The notes under the pieces are model-generated. The model was not told where the DNA came from and did not search any database. It saw only the letters and a program-made list of their open reading frames with translations. A DNA stretch of 64,000 bases from Planctomycetia bacterium (GTDB taxonomy: Bacteria; Planctomycetota; Planctomycetia; Pirellulales; UBA1268), in the NCBI GenBank assembly GCA_014192425.1, contig BJHK01000004.1, forward strand, positions 1-64,000. The letters are read 5' to 3'. Below, piece by piece: positions 27,331 to 36,288 of the stretch. A program made the position numbers and the translations under genes. The first letter of the stretch is position 1. Each line of letters begins with the position of its first letter.

Positions 27331-27331
27331 C

Positions 27332-30259
27332 ATGCGATCTCTTCGAGCCGTCGTTCCGCGGTCGCTGCCCTTTGCCATCGCCTGCCTGTGGCTCGCGGCG
27401 CTCGCCGCCGCGGAGCCGGAACCGGGCAGAACCCTCGACGACGCGGCGTTGCACCGCCTGCTCGTGTCGGAACTGGCGGCCGCGCTCGACGGGAGTCGCC
27501 GGCTCGTGCCGCTGCCGCGCAACGTGTCCGGTGTCGTGATCGGGCCGGGCGGCGAGCCCTGCTTCATGGTTCCCCCCGTTCATGCAGCGCAACAGGATGC
27601 CCTGACCGCAGCCGTGGCCCGGGCGGCACGCGAGGAGCCCGGCTTCCGCGTTCTCTGGGGCACACAGTTTCTCGGCCAAGACGGCGACCGCTCGCTGGTG
27701 ATGAACGTGGGCCCCGATGCCACCGTGGCGGTGATCGAAGACGGGGCGTCGCGGACCGTCTCCCTGCCGCGGGGCCGTCAGCCCGCCCAGGCCTTCCGCC
27801 TCGGCAAGCGCTGGGTGTTCCTGACATCCGCGGGGATCGTCTCGGAGGGAGAGGGGGAGGCCTGGGAGGGCTCCGACGTGTTCACGTCCTCGAGGTGGAC
27901 CCGCATGCTGCGATCGGGAGACGACGGCCTCGTGGTCCTCGACATGCAGTCGCGTCAGCAGGCCGCAGGCACCGTGACGCGGGGCATCCTGGCGGGCGAT
28001 ACATGGACGATCGACACGCTCACGGTTCCGGACGCCGATGCCTGTCAGACGATCGTGCGGCTGGCGGACGGCCGCTGGTTGGCCATCGGTCAGCGCATCG
28101 CCGAGGTTCAAGGGAAACGGCCCCAACGGCCGACCGAGCAGCAGGTCACCCTGGCGGTCGAGGCGGCCCGGGTGGGCGACTGGCCGACGCTCGAATCCCT
28201 GCTCGAGAAGATCACCGCGCAACCGTCCACCGAGACCCAGGGCCTGGCCAACCTGCTCCAGCAGCTTCCGGACCGCAGCCTCGCGCTGCGCAGCCTGACC
28301 ATGCGGCTCGAAAGCACGCGGCGCGATCTGGCCCGTTCCCAGGCGACCGAGGGGCTCACGCCAGGGCAGGCGGCCCGCGTCAGTGAACTGCTGGCCGCCT
28401 GCGACGCGCAGCTGCGGGCGACGGCCACGGGCCTGGCGGAGGCGGCACCGGACGTCTTCTCGCGTTCGCCCGGGGTGATCGCCGCGATGCTGCGGTCGGG
28501 CATGCAGTTCTATCGCGGCCAGTGGATCAAGGTCGTGGAAGTCCTGAGGCAGGAGAACGTCGACTCCGCACTGCTGCGGGTCATGCTCGGCGACGACAGC
28601 CGTGGGGGCGGCACCACGGCAGTGGCCCGCCTCGAGCCAAACGGTAATCTGCGGATCGTGGCGGAACTTTTCGAGGACGCGATCACCGCGCACAGCATCG
28701 CGGGGCAGCAGTCGACGTTCTTCGCCTCCGGCGCGGACACCGCCTACGCCGCTGTCGGCGGCCGCGGCCTGGCACGCCTTTCCGCAGCGGGCACGACGTG
28801 GCTCGAAACCGGCGGGCTGCCCGCGGGGCTCGTGCAGGTGCTCGCTGTCGATCGCCGTGGCCGCGTCTTCCTCCGGCAGATGGTGAACAAGCCTCGCGAC
28901 CGACAGATGACGGATCCCGGCGTGTTGTGGGTGCTCACCCCCGATGCGGCCGCCGCGGAGCCGGAGCCGGTCGTGGGGTGGCCCGTGGCCGGGCAGCCGG
29001 TCGTCGGTGCCGACGGCAGCATCTGGTTTCTGCGACAGAGAGTCTTCTCTTCTCCCACCGTTCCCGGCGGGCCCGTCGTCCCCGCAGACCCCGCGCGGCC
29101 CGGCGTCGAGGTCCGGAGGATCGAGCTGAAATCCGCCGCCGACGCGGAGCAGACCGCGGGCCAACCGGTCCGCTCCGCCGAGGACCAGGTGACCGCTCCG
29201 CGGCTCTGTCGGCTGGAGAGCCCCACGCTGCTGGCCGAGTACGCGCTCCCCCTCTCGCCGGCAGTCCCGGCCCTCGTCGCCGGGCGAGACGCAGTGTGCA
29301 TCGAGGGCCAGCGCGGGCGGGGTGACGCTCAGGTCGTCGTCGCAGGCGACTCCATGCTGCGCGGCAGGGATCTGCACGCCCTGGCCGAGACGGCCTTCGA
29401 CACGCTCTTGAACGCCGCCCCGGAGTCGGTACTGCCCGGCCCATGGTGCGGCGTCCTGCACTCCGAGGCACCGAATGTCGGCCCGCAGATCCTGCGGACG
29501 AAGGAACTGCTGTGGGTCAACGCCGAAGGCCGCGTCGAGGTGTATGCCAAAGGGCGGCCGCTCGCGGTCAACGACCGGTTGGCCCTGCGAAATGTGCGCC
29601 TCAACGCGCCCCGAATCATCGGCCCGCTCCGCGCGGCAGACGGCCGGCCGCGGGTGCTTCTGGGCGCCATGAATGCGAACGTCGAACAGTTCGTGTGGCT
29701 CACGGCTGGCGAGCGGGGGCTGGAGATCGAGCAGGCGGGGCCGTGTCCCGCCTGGCCGGAGAACGCGGTGCGCGATGGCGTGACCGATGGGCTGCCCCTC
29801 GTGGCCGAGGACCGCTCGACGGTCTTCGTAAACCATCGCGGAGGCCGGGTCTGGCAGATCCTCGGTCCGCGCGACTACCGGCCCTTCGCGGATGCCGGTG
29901 CCCCGATTCTTGCCGTTCCCGGCGGCGGGTTTCTAGCCTGGCGGCCGCTGCACGCCCGATCAGGGGTGCGGGTGTGCACGGCAGGCGGCCGGCACGACGT
30001 GCCCGTGCTTTTCACCCGGCACCTCGACCCGGTCGCCTTCGTGGCCGATGGAAGGCTGCTCTGCCTGGCACCCGATGGACTGGCCCTGCTCGCGCCCGAT
30101 CCACGTCAGGGCTACGTCCTGGAAACAACCCGTCGCCTGCCGGATGGCTTCTCGCCGACGGGCTACCTGGGTCGGCTGGGCGATGCCGACGTGATCACGG
30201 CGGAAGACCGACGGCAACAGCCGCACGTGCTGGTGCTGCGGCCGACGACGCGCCGGTAA
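27332..30259 (+). CDS. Secreted propeller-like protein, paralogue of the preceding gene
   Basis: The 975-residue product has a Sec signal peptide (about 1-28, ending AALAAAEP). Near residue 60 it has LPRNVSGVVIGPGGEPCFMV, matching LPNEVRGVSVGPDDRLWIEV in the upstream lipoprotein. The order of propeller-like strands, a helical insert (about 265-385 here) and more strands is the same, so I take them as divergent paralogues. Late segments (ELLWVNAEGRVEVYAKG, GGRVWQILGPRDYRPF, DGLALLAPDPRQGYVL) continue the blade pattern. There is no lipobox, so this copy may be free in the periplasm. Function is unknown. Confidence 0.65.
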   Translation: MRSLRAVVPRSLPFAIACLWLAALAAAEPEPGRTLDDAALHRLLVSELAAALDGSRRLVPLPRNVSGVVIGPGGEPCFMVPPVHAAQQDALTAAVARAAREEPGFRVLWGTQFLGQDGDRSLVMNVGPDATVAVIEDGASRTVSLPRGRQPAQAFRLGKRWVFLTSAGIVSEGEGEAWEGSDVFTSSRWTRMLRSGDDGLVVLDMQSRQQAAGTVTRGILAGDTWTIDTLTVPDADACQTIVRLADGRWLAIGQRIAEVQGKRPQRPTEQQVTLAVEAARVGDWPTLESLLEKITAQPSTETQGLANLLQQLPDRSLALRSLTMRLESTRRDLARSQATEGLTPGQAARVSELLAACDAQLRATATGLAEAAPDVFSRSPGVIAAMLRSGMQFYRGQWIKVVEVLRQENVDSALLRVMLGDDSRGGGTTAVARLEPNGNLRIVAELFEDAITAHSIAGQQSTFFASGADTAYAAVGGRGLARLSAAGTTWLETGGLPAGLVQVLAVDRRGRVFLRQMVNKPRDRQMTDPGVLWVLTPDAAAAEPEPVVGWPVAGQPVVGADGSIWFLRQRVFSSPTVPGGPVVPADPARPGVEVRRIELKSAADAEQTAGQPVRSAEDQVTAPRLCRLESPTLLAEYALPLSPAVPALVAGRDAVCIEGQRGRGDAQVVVAGDSMLRGRDLHALAETAFDTLLNAAPESVLPGPWCGVLHSEAPNVGPQILRTKELLWVNAEGRVEVYAKGRPLAVNDRLALRNVRLNAPRIIGPLRAADGRPRVLLGAMNANVEQFVWLTAGERGLEIEQAGPCPAWPENAVRDGVTDGLPLVAEDRSTVFVNHRGGRVWQILGPRDYRPFADAGAPILAVPGGGFLAWRPLHARSGVRVCTAGGRHDVPVLFTRHLDPVAFVADGRLLCLAPDGLALLAPDPRQGYVLETTRRLPDGFSPTGYLGRLGDADVITAEDRRQQPHVLVLRPTTRR

Positions 30260-30278
30260 ACGAAGCACGGCGTCCCGA

Positions 30279-30629
30279 GGCCGGCGCGCATGCCGCCCCC
30301 ACCCGCCGGCGGAGGAGGCCGCGGGATCGGTGCGAGGATCACGAGCCTCAGGCCGCTCGGGGCCGCAGCGAGTGAACTCGTACCGTCCCCTGGCCGGCGC
30401 GCATGCCACCCTCACCCACCGGCGGAGGAGGCCACGGGATCGGTGCGAGGATCACGAGCATCAGGCCGCTCGGCGGCCGTAGCGAGTGAACTCGTACCGT
30501 CCCGTGGCCGGCGCGCATGCCGCCCCCACCCACCGGCGGAGGAGGCCACGGGATCGGTGCGAGGATCACGAGCATCAGGCCGCTCGGGGCCGTAGCGAGT
30601 GAACTCGTACCGTCCCGTGGCCGGCGCGC
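30279..30629. repeat. Three tandem copies of a ~113-bp unit between convergent genes
   Basis: Copies start at 30279, 30392 and 30506, with the first 11 bases of a fourth at 30619. They are over 90% identical by eye. Each contains a dyad, CCCGTGGCC ... GGCCACGGG, around a C-rich loop and a second shorter dyad, ACGAG ... CTCGT. The array nearly fills the 377-nt gap between the propeller gene and the metallo-beta-lactamase gene, which converge here. It reads open in several frames only because of its base composition; I see no gene. Confidence 0.85.
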
Positions 30630-30636
30630 GTTCCGC

Positions 30637-31476
30637 TCACAGCCATACGTGCAGCCGGCCCCCGAGCATGTCGGGCATTTTCTTGGCGATGATCCGCCGG
30701 ATGCGGTCGTCCGTGTACCTGGTCGAGAAGTGCGCGGCGATCACCAGCTCGTTGCGGAACCGGTCAGCGCGGGCGATCAGGTCGTCGAGGTGCGTGTGAC
30801 CGAACTTGTGGATTTTTTCCTTGCGGTGACCATGGGCGACGAACGTCATCTCGGTGATCAGGATCTGGGCTTCGAACATCGCCGGGCAGCGGTCGAGCCC
30901 CTCGGGCGCGCTGTCGCCGAGATAGGCCACCAGCGGCGTCCGCACCTCCTGCGTGACGTCCACGCCCGAAAGCCGCAGGTCGCGGATCTTGTCCCCTGGA
31001 AGCCCCGTGTATTCGTGCCGGAGCTTGCGACGCCGCTCCCAGACCACGAAGCCGACGCTCGGCAGCGTGTGGCAGGTGGCCGAGACGGTGACGACGTGCT
31101 CGCGGGAGAGTTCGATCTCGTCCCCCGGACGCGCCGGCAGGAGCGTGCACGGGAGCCGCCCCCGGTCGAGCCGCGACACGGCCTTGAGGAGCCGCTCGAT
31201 CGGCTCGATCGCATCCTCCGGCACGTAGATCACGGGCGGCTCCATCTTCATCATCCGCCGCCGCGCCACGTACACCGGCAGCGCAGCGATATGGTCGAGG
31301 TGGGTGTGCGTAACGAACCACGTGGCCGTCGCCATGAAGCCCCACGGCTGGGCGCCGAGATCGAAGCCGAGCTTGAGTTCGGGAATCCGCCAGCAGCTCT
31401 GCACGGCGGCCCGCGAGTAGCCCTCGACCGTCAGTCCCTTGTGGGAGAGCGTGCGAAAGGGAGCGTTGTCGATCAT
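30637..31476 (-). CDS. RNase Z-like metallo-beta-lactamase-fold protein
   Basis: The 279-residue product has the metal motif [20 protein letters not shown] (His56, His58, Asp61 and His62 in the range), a central [13 protein letters not shown] segment, the phosphodiesterase-like [12 protein letters not shown] strand, and a late [15 protein letters not shown] and [13 protein letters not shown]. These are the features of short tRNase Z-type nucleases and related phosphodiesterases. It is more divergent than canonical ElaC, so a 3'-tRNA processing role is likely but not certain. The ATG overlaps the scpA stop (ATGA), so it is the second gene of that operon. Confidence 0.8.
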   Translation of the reverse strand: MIDNAPFRTLSHKGLTVEGYSRAAVQSCWRIPELKLGFDLGAQPWGFMATATWFVTHTHLDHIAALPVYVARRRMMKMEPPVIYVPEDAIEPIERLLKAVSRLDRGRLPCTLLPARPGDEIELSREHVVTVSATCHTLPSVGFVVWERRRKLRHEYTGLPGDKIRDLRLSGVDVTQEVRTPLVAYLGDSAPEGLDRCPAMFEAQILITEMTFVAHGHRKEKIHKFGHTHLDDLIARADRFRNELVIAAHFSTRYTDDRIRRIIAKKMPDMLGGRLHVWL

Positions 31477-32237
31477 GCGGGTTCCTGGTCCGGGGGCGGG
31501 CCGTGGTCCGGGGGCGGGCCGGGCCGAGGCGGCTCCAGCCAGATCTCGTCGAACAGCCGATCCTGGCGGGCGGCGAGCCGGCCGCGCCGGACGAGTTCCA
31601 GCACGGCAAGGAAGATTCCGACCAGCCGCGGCCGGGACATATCGTCGTCGAACAGGTCCGAGAACGCCACCCTCCCCCGCTCGCTGACGAGCGATTCCAC
31701 CCGCTCGATGTGCCGCTCGATCGGCGTGTCGTCGTGGACGATCTGCCGCGGCTTCCGCTTCTCACGCCGGGCGAGGACCCGCGACATCGCGCCGACGAGA
31801 TCCCAGACGTGGACGTCGCCGATCAACGCCGGCGGCGGCGCGGTGTCCGCGCCGGTCGGTTCATCGACGGCGTGCCGCGGGAACCGGGATTCCTGCCGGC
31901 GGGCCCGATCCTCGAGCAGCGACGCGGCATCGCGGTACTGCTTGTATTCCAGCAGTCGGCGGACGAGGTCCTCGCGGGGCAGGTCGAGCGGTTCCTCGAT
32001 CTCCTCCGGCCGCGGCACGAGCGCCCGGGCCTTGATCTCGAGCAGCACGCTGGCGAGTTCCACGAATTCGCCGACCTCGTCGAGCGCCAGGGCCTCGAGG
32101 ACATCGATGTGGGCCACGAATTCCGCCGCGACCGTGGCCAGCGGCACGGCTGCCACGTCCACCTCGTGCTTCTTCACGAGGTACAGGAGCAGGTCGAGCG
32201 GACCGGAGAAGACGTCGAGTTCGACCTTGAATTCCAC
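31473..32237 (-). CDS. scpA: Segregation and condensation protein A (ScpA)
   Basis: ScpA is the kleisin that links SMC heads in bacterial chromosome condensation. The 254-residue product begins [20 protein letters not shown], the defining N-terminal helix of the family, followed by [19 protein letters not shown] and, at the C-terminus, the winged-helix segment [25 protein letters not shown] (quoted here in part: [16 protein letters not shown]). A GTG at 32237 directly before EFKVELD is the most likely start; a GGGAAA lies about 5 nt upstream. scpB and smc are not in the window. Confidence 0.9.
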   Translation of the reverse strand: MEFKVELDVFSGPLDLLLYLVKKHEVDVAAVPLATVAAEFVAHIDVLEALALDEVGEFVELASVLLEIKARALVPRPEEIEEPLDLPREDLVRRLLEYKQYRDAASLLEDRARRQESRFPRHAVDEPTGADTAPPPALIGDVHVWDLVGAMSRVLARREKRKPRQIVHDDTPIERHIERVESLVSERGRVAFSDLFDDDMSRPRLVGIFLAVLELVRRGRLAARQDRLFDEIWLEPPRPGPPPDHGPPPDQEPA

Positions 32238-32325
32238 ACGTGTTTCCCGCAGGCCCGACGGCGACGCTCGACGCCAATCATACGGCCGGCCGGCGCCGGC
32301 CGCAGCGCGAACCGGCCCGGTCGGG

Positions 32326-32331
32326 TAGTCT
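32326..32331 (+). promoter_or_regulatory. -10-like box seven bases before the HIT gene ATG
   Basis: GGGTAGTCT ends 7 nt before the ATG at 32339, the distance at which transcription would start at or next to the start codon. This fits a leaderless or near-leaderless mRNA. No -35 is evident. Confidence 0.3.
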
Positions 32332-32338
32332 GGCGACC

Positions 32339-32905
32339 ATGGACGAGCGGGACAGGCCGACACTCTGGGCGCCGTGGCGGATCGGCTACGTGCAGGGGGG
32401 CGACGACACGCCGCCGCCGCCGGATATCCCGGCGCACCACTGGCGGGGTGGCGCCGACCACGGCTGCTTCCTGTGCCGGGCGGCGGCCGCCGACGCGGAG
32501 CACGACCGCGTCCTCGGCGTGCTGGAGCGGACGGCCGACAGCGTCGTGGTCGTGAACCGGTTCCCGTATGCCAACGGCCACCTGCTGATCGCGCCGCTCG
32601 ATCATCGGGCCGGCCTCGCCGACCTCGCCGACCCGCAGCTGCTCGACCTGCAACGCTGCCTCGCCCGCTGGTGCGGGACGCTGGCCCGCAGCCTGCAGGC
32701 CCAGGGCTTCAACGTCGGCCTGAACCTCGGCCGCGTGGCCGGCGCCGGCGTCCCCGGCCACCTCCACTGGCACGTGGTGCCGCGCTGGAGCGGCGACGTC
32801 AACTTCATGCCCGCGATCGCCGGCGTCCGCGTCCTGCCCCAGGCGCTCGACGCGCTCTGGGAGCAGCTCCGCGAGGCCACCCCGTCTCCGGGCACGACGC
32901 CATGA
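32339..32905 (+). CDS. HIT-family nucleotide hydrolase/phosphorylase
   Basis: The 188-residue product has the histidine triad HLHWHVVPRW (His141, His143, His145), a possible zinc pair CFLC at 43-46, and the family segments VVNRFPYANGHLLIAPLDH and NVGLNLGRVAGAGVPGH. Such proteins cleave diadenosine polyphosphates or related AMP conjugates. The long form with the N-terminal zinc knuckle resembles the mycobacterial Ap4A phosphorylase type. The ATG at 32339 matches the family start (RPTLWAPWRIGYV). The stop overlaps the dgt start (ATGA), so they form an operon with a shared nucleotide-cleaning theme. Confidence 0.88.
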   Translation: MDERDRPTLWAPWRIGYVQGGDDTPPPPDIPAHHWRGGADHGCFLCRAAAADAEHDRVLGVLERTADSVVVVNRFPYANGHLLIAPLDHRAGLADLADPQLLDLQRCLARWCGTLARSLQAQGFNVGLNLGRVAGAGVPGHLHWHVVPRWSGDVNFMPAIAGVRVLPQALDALWEQLREATPSPGTTP

Positions 32906-34038
32906 CGCCGCTCGACTGGCGCGAACGGGAGGGGGCGATCCTCGCCCCGTGGGCGATGCACGCCGCCGACACGGCCGGCCGCGTCCATCCCGAGCCGCCG
33001 CATCCGGTCCGCAGCCCCTACCAGCGCGACCGCGACCGGATCGTCCACTCCGCCGCCTTCCGCCGGCTCGCCCACAAGACGCAGGTCTTCACGGGATACC
33101 ATGGCGACTATCACCGCAGCCGGCTGACGCACACGCTGGAGGTGACGAGCATCGCGCGGACGCTGGCCCGTGCGCTCGGCCTCAACGAGGACCTCGTCGA
33201 GACGCTCGCCCTGGCGCACGACATCGGGCATCCACCGCTCGGTCATGCCGGCGAGGACACGCTGGCCGAATTGCTCCGCGACGAGGGGGGCTTCAATCAC
33301 AATGGCCAAGCCCTGCGGATCATGGAGCTCTTGGAGTGCCGCTACCCGGACTTCCCGGGCCTGAACCTGTCCCGCGAGGTGCTCGAAGCCCAGGCCAGCC
33401 GGCTCCGCGACGGCTCGGCGCCGGCGCCGCTCCTGGAGACGCAGGTGGTCGATGCCGCCGACTCGATCGCCTACGACACCCACGACGCCGACGACGCCGT
33501 CGAGCTCGGACTCGTCCGCATGGAGGAGCTGCTGGAACTGCCGATCGTGGCCGCCGCAGCCGGCCGGGCCGCCGATCGCTACGGACCGCTGCAGGGCGCC
33601 GAGCGACGTCACGCCGTGCTCCACGAGCTCGTCGACATCCAGGTGGTGGAACTGGTGAACCGCGCCCGTGAGACGCTGGCCGCGGAAGGCATCGACTCGG
33701 TGGCGGCCGTGCGCCGCGCGTTCATCGGCGCCGACGGGCGGCCCGGCCGGCGGCTGCTCGCCCACGATCCCGGGGTGGCCGCCGGCAAGCGGGCGCTGGA
33801 ACGCTTCCTCTTCGAACGCGTCTACCGCAGCCCGCGGGTCCTCGCGGTCCGGGTGCCGGCCCAGCACCGTCTCACCACCCTGTTCCGCTGGTACTGCGAC
33901 CATCCGCTGGAACTCCCCGCCGGGTTCCGTCTCCGGGCGGAGTCGATCGGCGTGCCGCGCAGCATCGGCGACTACCTCGCCGGCATGACAGACCGCTTCC
34001 TGGAGCACGACCACGAGCGCCGGCTGGGGCACGGCTGA
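32902..34038 (+). CDS. dgt: dGTPase-like deoxynucleotide triphosphohydrolase (HD domain)
   Basis: The 378-residue enzyme has the HD metal site: His77 in SRLTHTLEVTSIAR, His106-Asp107 in ALAHDIGHPPLGHAGED, and the NHNGQALRI motif. QVVDAADSIAYDTHDADDA supplies the later Asp. It belongs to the dgt-type family that hydrolyses dNTP to nucleoside and triphosphate; length and the missing N-terminal extension place it with the short type 2 group. The C-terminal wing (FRWYCDHPLELPAGFR) is also typical. It overlaps the HIT gene by 4 nt. Confidence 0.92.
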   Translation: MTPLDWREREGAILAPWAMHAADTAGRVHPEPPHPVRSPYQRDRDRIVHSAAFRRLAHKTQVFTGYHGDYHRSRLTHTLEVTSIARTLARALGLNEDLVETLALAHDIGHPPLGHAGEDTLAELLRDEGGFNHNGQALRIMELLECRYPDFPGLNLSREVLEAQASRLRDGSAPAPLLETQVVDAADSIAYDTHDADDAVELGLVRMEELLELPIVAAAAGRAADRYGPLQGAERRHAVLHELVDIQVVELVNRARETLAAEGIDSVAAVRRAFIGADGRPGRRLLAHDPGVAAGKRALERFLFERVYRSPRVLAVRVPAQHRLTTLFRWYCDHPLELPAGFRLRAESIGVPRSIGDYLAGMTDRFLEHDHERRLGHG

Positions 34039-34061
34039 CCGCCTCCGCCGGGTGGCCTTGC

Positions 34062-34067
34062 TATACT
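34062..34067 (+). promoter_or_regulatory. Candidate -10 box upstream of the PIN-TRAM gene
   Basis: TATACT 48 nt before ATG 34116, in the short gap after dgt. Same TATACTT context as at 5391. No clear -35. Confidence 0.35.
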
Positions 34068-34115
34068 TGAAGTCCTGCCCTCCCGCTCATCGGCTCACAA
34101 CCGGCTGTCGATTCC

Positions 34116-35141
34116 ATGGCCCTTATCGTCCTGCGCGCCCTGTTCGTGATGGTCTCGGTCGGGATCGCCGTGTCGATCTTCGGCTCCGACGCCATGCGGC
34201 ATGCCCCCCAGTGGCTGCCGTGGGGCGTGTTGGCGGCGATGATCGCGCTGCCGCTGACGGTGATGGGGATCGATGCCGGCATCAAGCGCAAGAACCTGAC
34301 CACGATCACCGCCGTCTACTTCGGCCTCCTCGTGGGCGTGCTCCTGACCTACGTCTCGATGCTGGCGCTGTCGCCGATCCTCCCGCCCGACCGCGACGGC
34401 CCGGTCTGGGCGTGGCTGCCCGTCATCCTCGGCTCCGTTCTGTGCTACTTCTGCACGAGCCTGCTCCTCCAGACCCGCGACGACTTCCGCTTCCTCATTC
34501 CCTACGTCGAGTTCGCCCGGGACGTCCGTGGGCTCCGCCCCAACGTCCTCGATGCCGCCTCGATCGTCGACGGACGGATCGCCGACCTCGCCGAGGCGGG
34601 CCTGTTCGAGAGCCGGTTCGTGATCCCGTCGTTCGTGCTCGACGAACTCCAGGCCTCGGCCGACGCGTCCGACCGGACGCTGCGGACCCGGACCCGGCGC
34701 GGGCTCGACATGCTCTCGCGCATGCGGGCCAACCCCCGGATCGACATCGACGTCCTCGCTCCGGGCGACGAGGATGACGACGCCATGGCCACGGACTCGC
34801 GGGTCGTGTCGATGGCCCGCCGGCTCGGCGGCCGCGTGGTGACCGCGGACGCCAACGTCATGAAGGTCGCCGGACTGCATGACGTGGCGGCGATCAACGT
34901 CAACGACGTCGCCCTGTCGCTCAAGCCGGCGTTCGTCCCCGGCGACGCCCTTGCCGTGCGGCTGGTGAAGCAGGGGGATGAGCCCGACCAGGGCGTCGGC
35001 TACCTCGACGACGGCACGATGGTCGTCGTGCAAAACGGCCGCGAACAGATCGGCCGGACCGTCCGGGTCAGCGTCACCAGCACGCTACAGACGACGGCCG
35101 GCCGCCTCGTCTTCGCCCGCCCCGAGGCGTCGCGGGCCTGA
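34116..35141 (+). CDS. Membrane-anchored PIN domain nuclease with TRAM domain (YacL-like)
   Basis: The 341-residue protein has four N-terminal membrane helices (about 3-22, 32-52, 66-90 and 98-118), a cytoplasmic PIN domain (about 145-265; acidic residues in LDAASIVDGRIADL, SFVLDELQ and VTADANVMKVAG), and a C-terminal TRAM domain (about 280-335; QGVGYLDDGTMVVVQNGRE). This layout matches Bacillus YacL and its relatives in many phyla, whose RNA target is unsettled. It stands alone between dgt and the DUF1080 gene. Confidence 0.92.
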   Translation: MALIVLRALFVMVSVGIAVSIFGSDAMRHAPQWLPWGVLAAMIALPLTVMGIDAGIKRKNLTTITAVYFGLLVGVLLTYVSMLALSPILPPDRDGPVWAWLPVILGSVLCYFCTSLLLQTRDDFRFLIPYVEFARDVRGLRPNVLDAASIVDGRIADLAEAGLFESRFVIPSFVLDELQASADASDRTLRTRTRRGLDMLSRMRANPRIDIDVLAPGDEDDDAMATDSRVVSMARRLGGRVVTADANVMKVAGLHDVAAINVNDVALSLKPAFVPGDALAVRLVKQGDEPDQGVGYLDDGTMVVVQNGREQIGRTVRVSVTSTLQTTAGRLVFARPEASRA

Positions 35142-35253
35142 GCAGCAGGGCTGGACCGCAGCGTCCGCCAGGTCGGCCCGGGCATTTGCCGGCTCACCGC
35201 CGGAAGACGATACTCCGTGGGCGAAACCGCTGCGATCCCCGGAGACTCCAGCC

Positions 35254-36288
35254 ATGCAATGCCGCCGTCCCGCGCCGACCCGCGCGGCCATGCTCGTGAT
35301 GCTCGTGGCCTGCGGCCCGACCCCGTCCCTCTCCTTCGCAGCCGACCCCGCCGACACGCCGGCCACCGACGACGACTTCGCCCTGCAGGGAGAGTACGTG
35401 GGCGAGGCCACGGTGAACGGCGAGAAGATGAAGATCGGCATCCAGGTGATCGCCCAGGGCAAGGGCAAGTTCGCCGCCGTCGCCTATCCCGGCGGCCTTC
35501 CCGGCGCCGGCTGGATGCCCCCGAACAAACTCAAGGGCTCCGGCGTCCGCGCGGGAACGGGAGCCGATGCGCGGGTGACGCTCGAGGGCGTCGATTGGGG
35601 GGGCGTCGCCCGCAAGGGGGAGGTGCGCAAGGGGGAGGTCGTGGCCCTCGCCGACGACGGATCGGTGACGGCCAGATTTTCCAGGGTCGAGCGGACGAGC
35701 CCGACGCTCGGCCAGAAGCCTCCCGCCGGGGCCGTCGTGATCTGCGACGGCAGCGGGCCGGTGGACGAGACGAAGACTTTTGACAAGGGCGCCCGGTTCA
35801 CCGCGGACGGGCTGCTGATGGAAGGCGCGACCGTGACGCAGCCCTTCGGCGATGCCACCTGGCACATCGAGTTCCGCACGCCCTACCAGTCCGACCGGTC
35901 CGGACAGGGCCGCGGCAACAGTGGCGTCTATGTCAACGGCGGCTACGAGGTGCAGGTCCTCGACAGCTTCGGGCTCGAGGGCCGGGACAACGAATGCGGC
36001 GGCATCTACGGCAACGGCCCCCCCGCGGTGAACATGTGCCTGCCGCCGCTCACCTGGCAGACCTACGACATCGACTTCACCGCCCCGCGATTCACCGACG
36101 GCAGGAAGGTCGCCAACGCCAGGATCACGGTCCGGCACAACGGCGTGGTGATCCATGATGACCGGGAGTTGCGCGGCATGACCGCCGGTCATCAGGCAAA
36201 GCAGGAGGAGCCGACCGGGAAGCTCCATCTGCAGAACCACAACGAGCCGGTGCGGTTCCGCAACATCTGGGTGCTTCCCAAGCCGTGA
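35254..36288 (+). CDS. Secreted DUF1080 (3-keto-disaccharide hydrolase-like) protein
   Basis: The 344-residue product has a signal peptide (about 1-29, ending SLSFAADP). A beta-rich N-terminal part (about 40-165) is followed by a DUF1080 lectin-like domain (about 175-344), with SGVYVNGGYEVQVLDSFG, CGGIYGNGPPAVNMCLPP, WQTYDIDFTAPRF and the closing LHLQNHNEPVRFRNIWV typical of the family. DUF1080 proteins bind or cleave sugars, and planctomycetes carry dozens. GGAG stands 13 nt before ATG. The stop overlaps the GTG start of fhcB; with different roles this may just be compact packing. Confidence 0.88.
   Translation: MQCRRPAPTRAAMLVMLVACGPTPSLSFAADPADTPATDDDFALQGEYVGEATVNGEKMKIGIQVIAQGKGKFAAVAYPGGLPGAGWMPPNKLKGSGVRAGTGADARVTLEGVDWGGVARKGEVRKGEVVALADDGSVTARFSRVERTSPTLGQKPPAGAVVICDGSGPVDETKTFDKGARFTADGLLMEGATVTQPFGDATWHIEFRTPYQSDRSGQGRGNSGVYVNGGYEVQVLDSFGLEGRDNECGGIYGNGPPAVNMCLPPLTWQTYDIDFTAPRFTDGRKVANARITVRHNGVVIHDDRELRGMTAGHQAKQEEPTGKLHLQNHNEPVRFRNIWVLPKP

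Noticed and set aside
24514-29836. Long open frames on the minus strand opposite the two propeller genes
   Set aside because: High-GC antisense frames with Arg/Pro/Gly-rich translations; the plus-strand genes have signal peptides and repeat motifs.
30290-30595. Open frame with repeated peptide (MPPPPAGGGG-like) across the 113-bp repeats
   Set aside because: Open in several frames only because of base composition and repeat length; no ribosome-binding site and no conserved-looking domain.
30279-30629. CRISPR array
   Set aside because: Units are contiguous 113-bp tandem repeats without variable spacers, and no cas gene is in the window.
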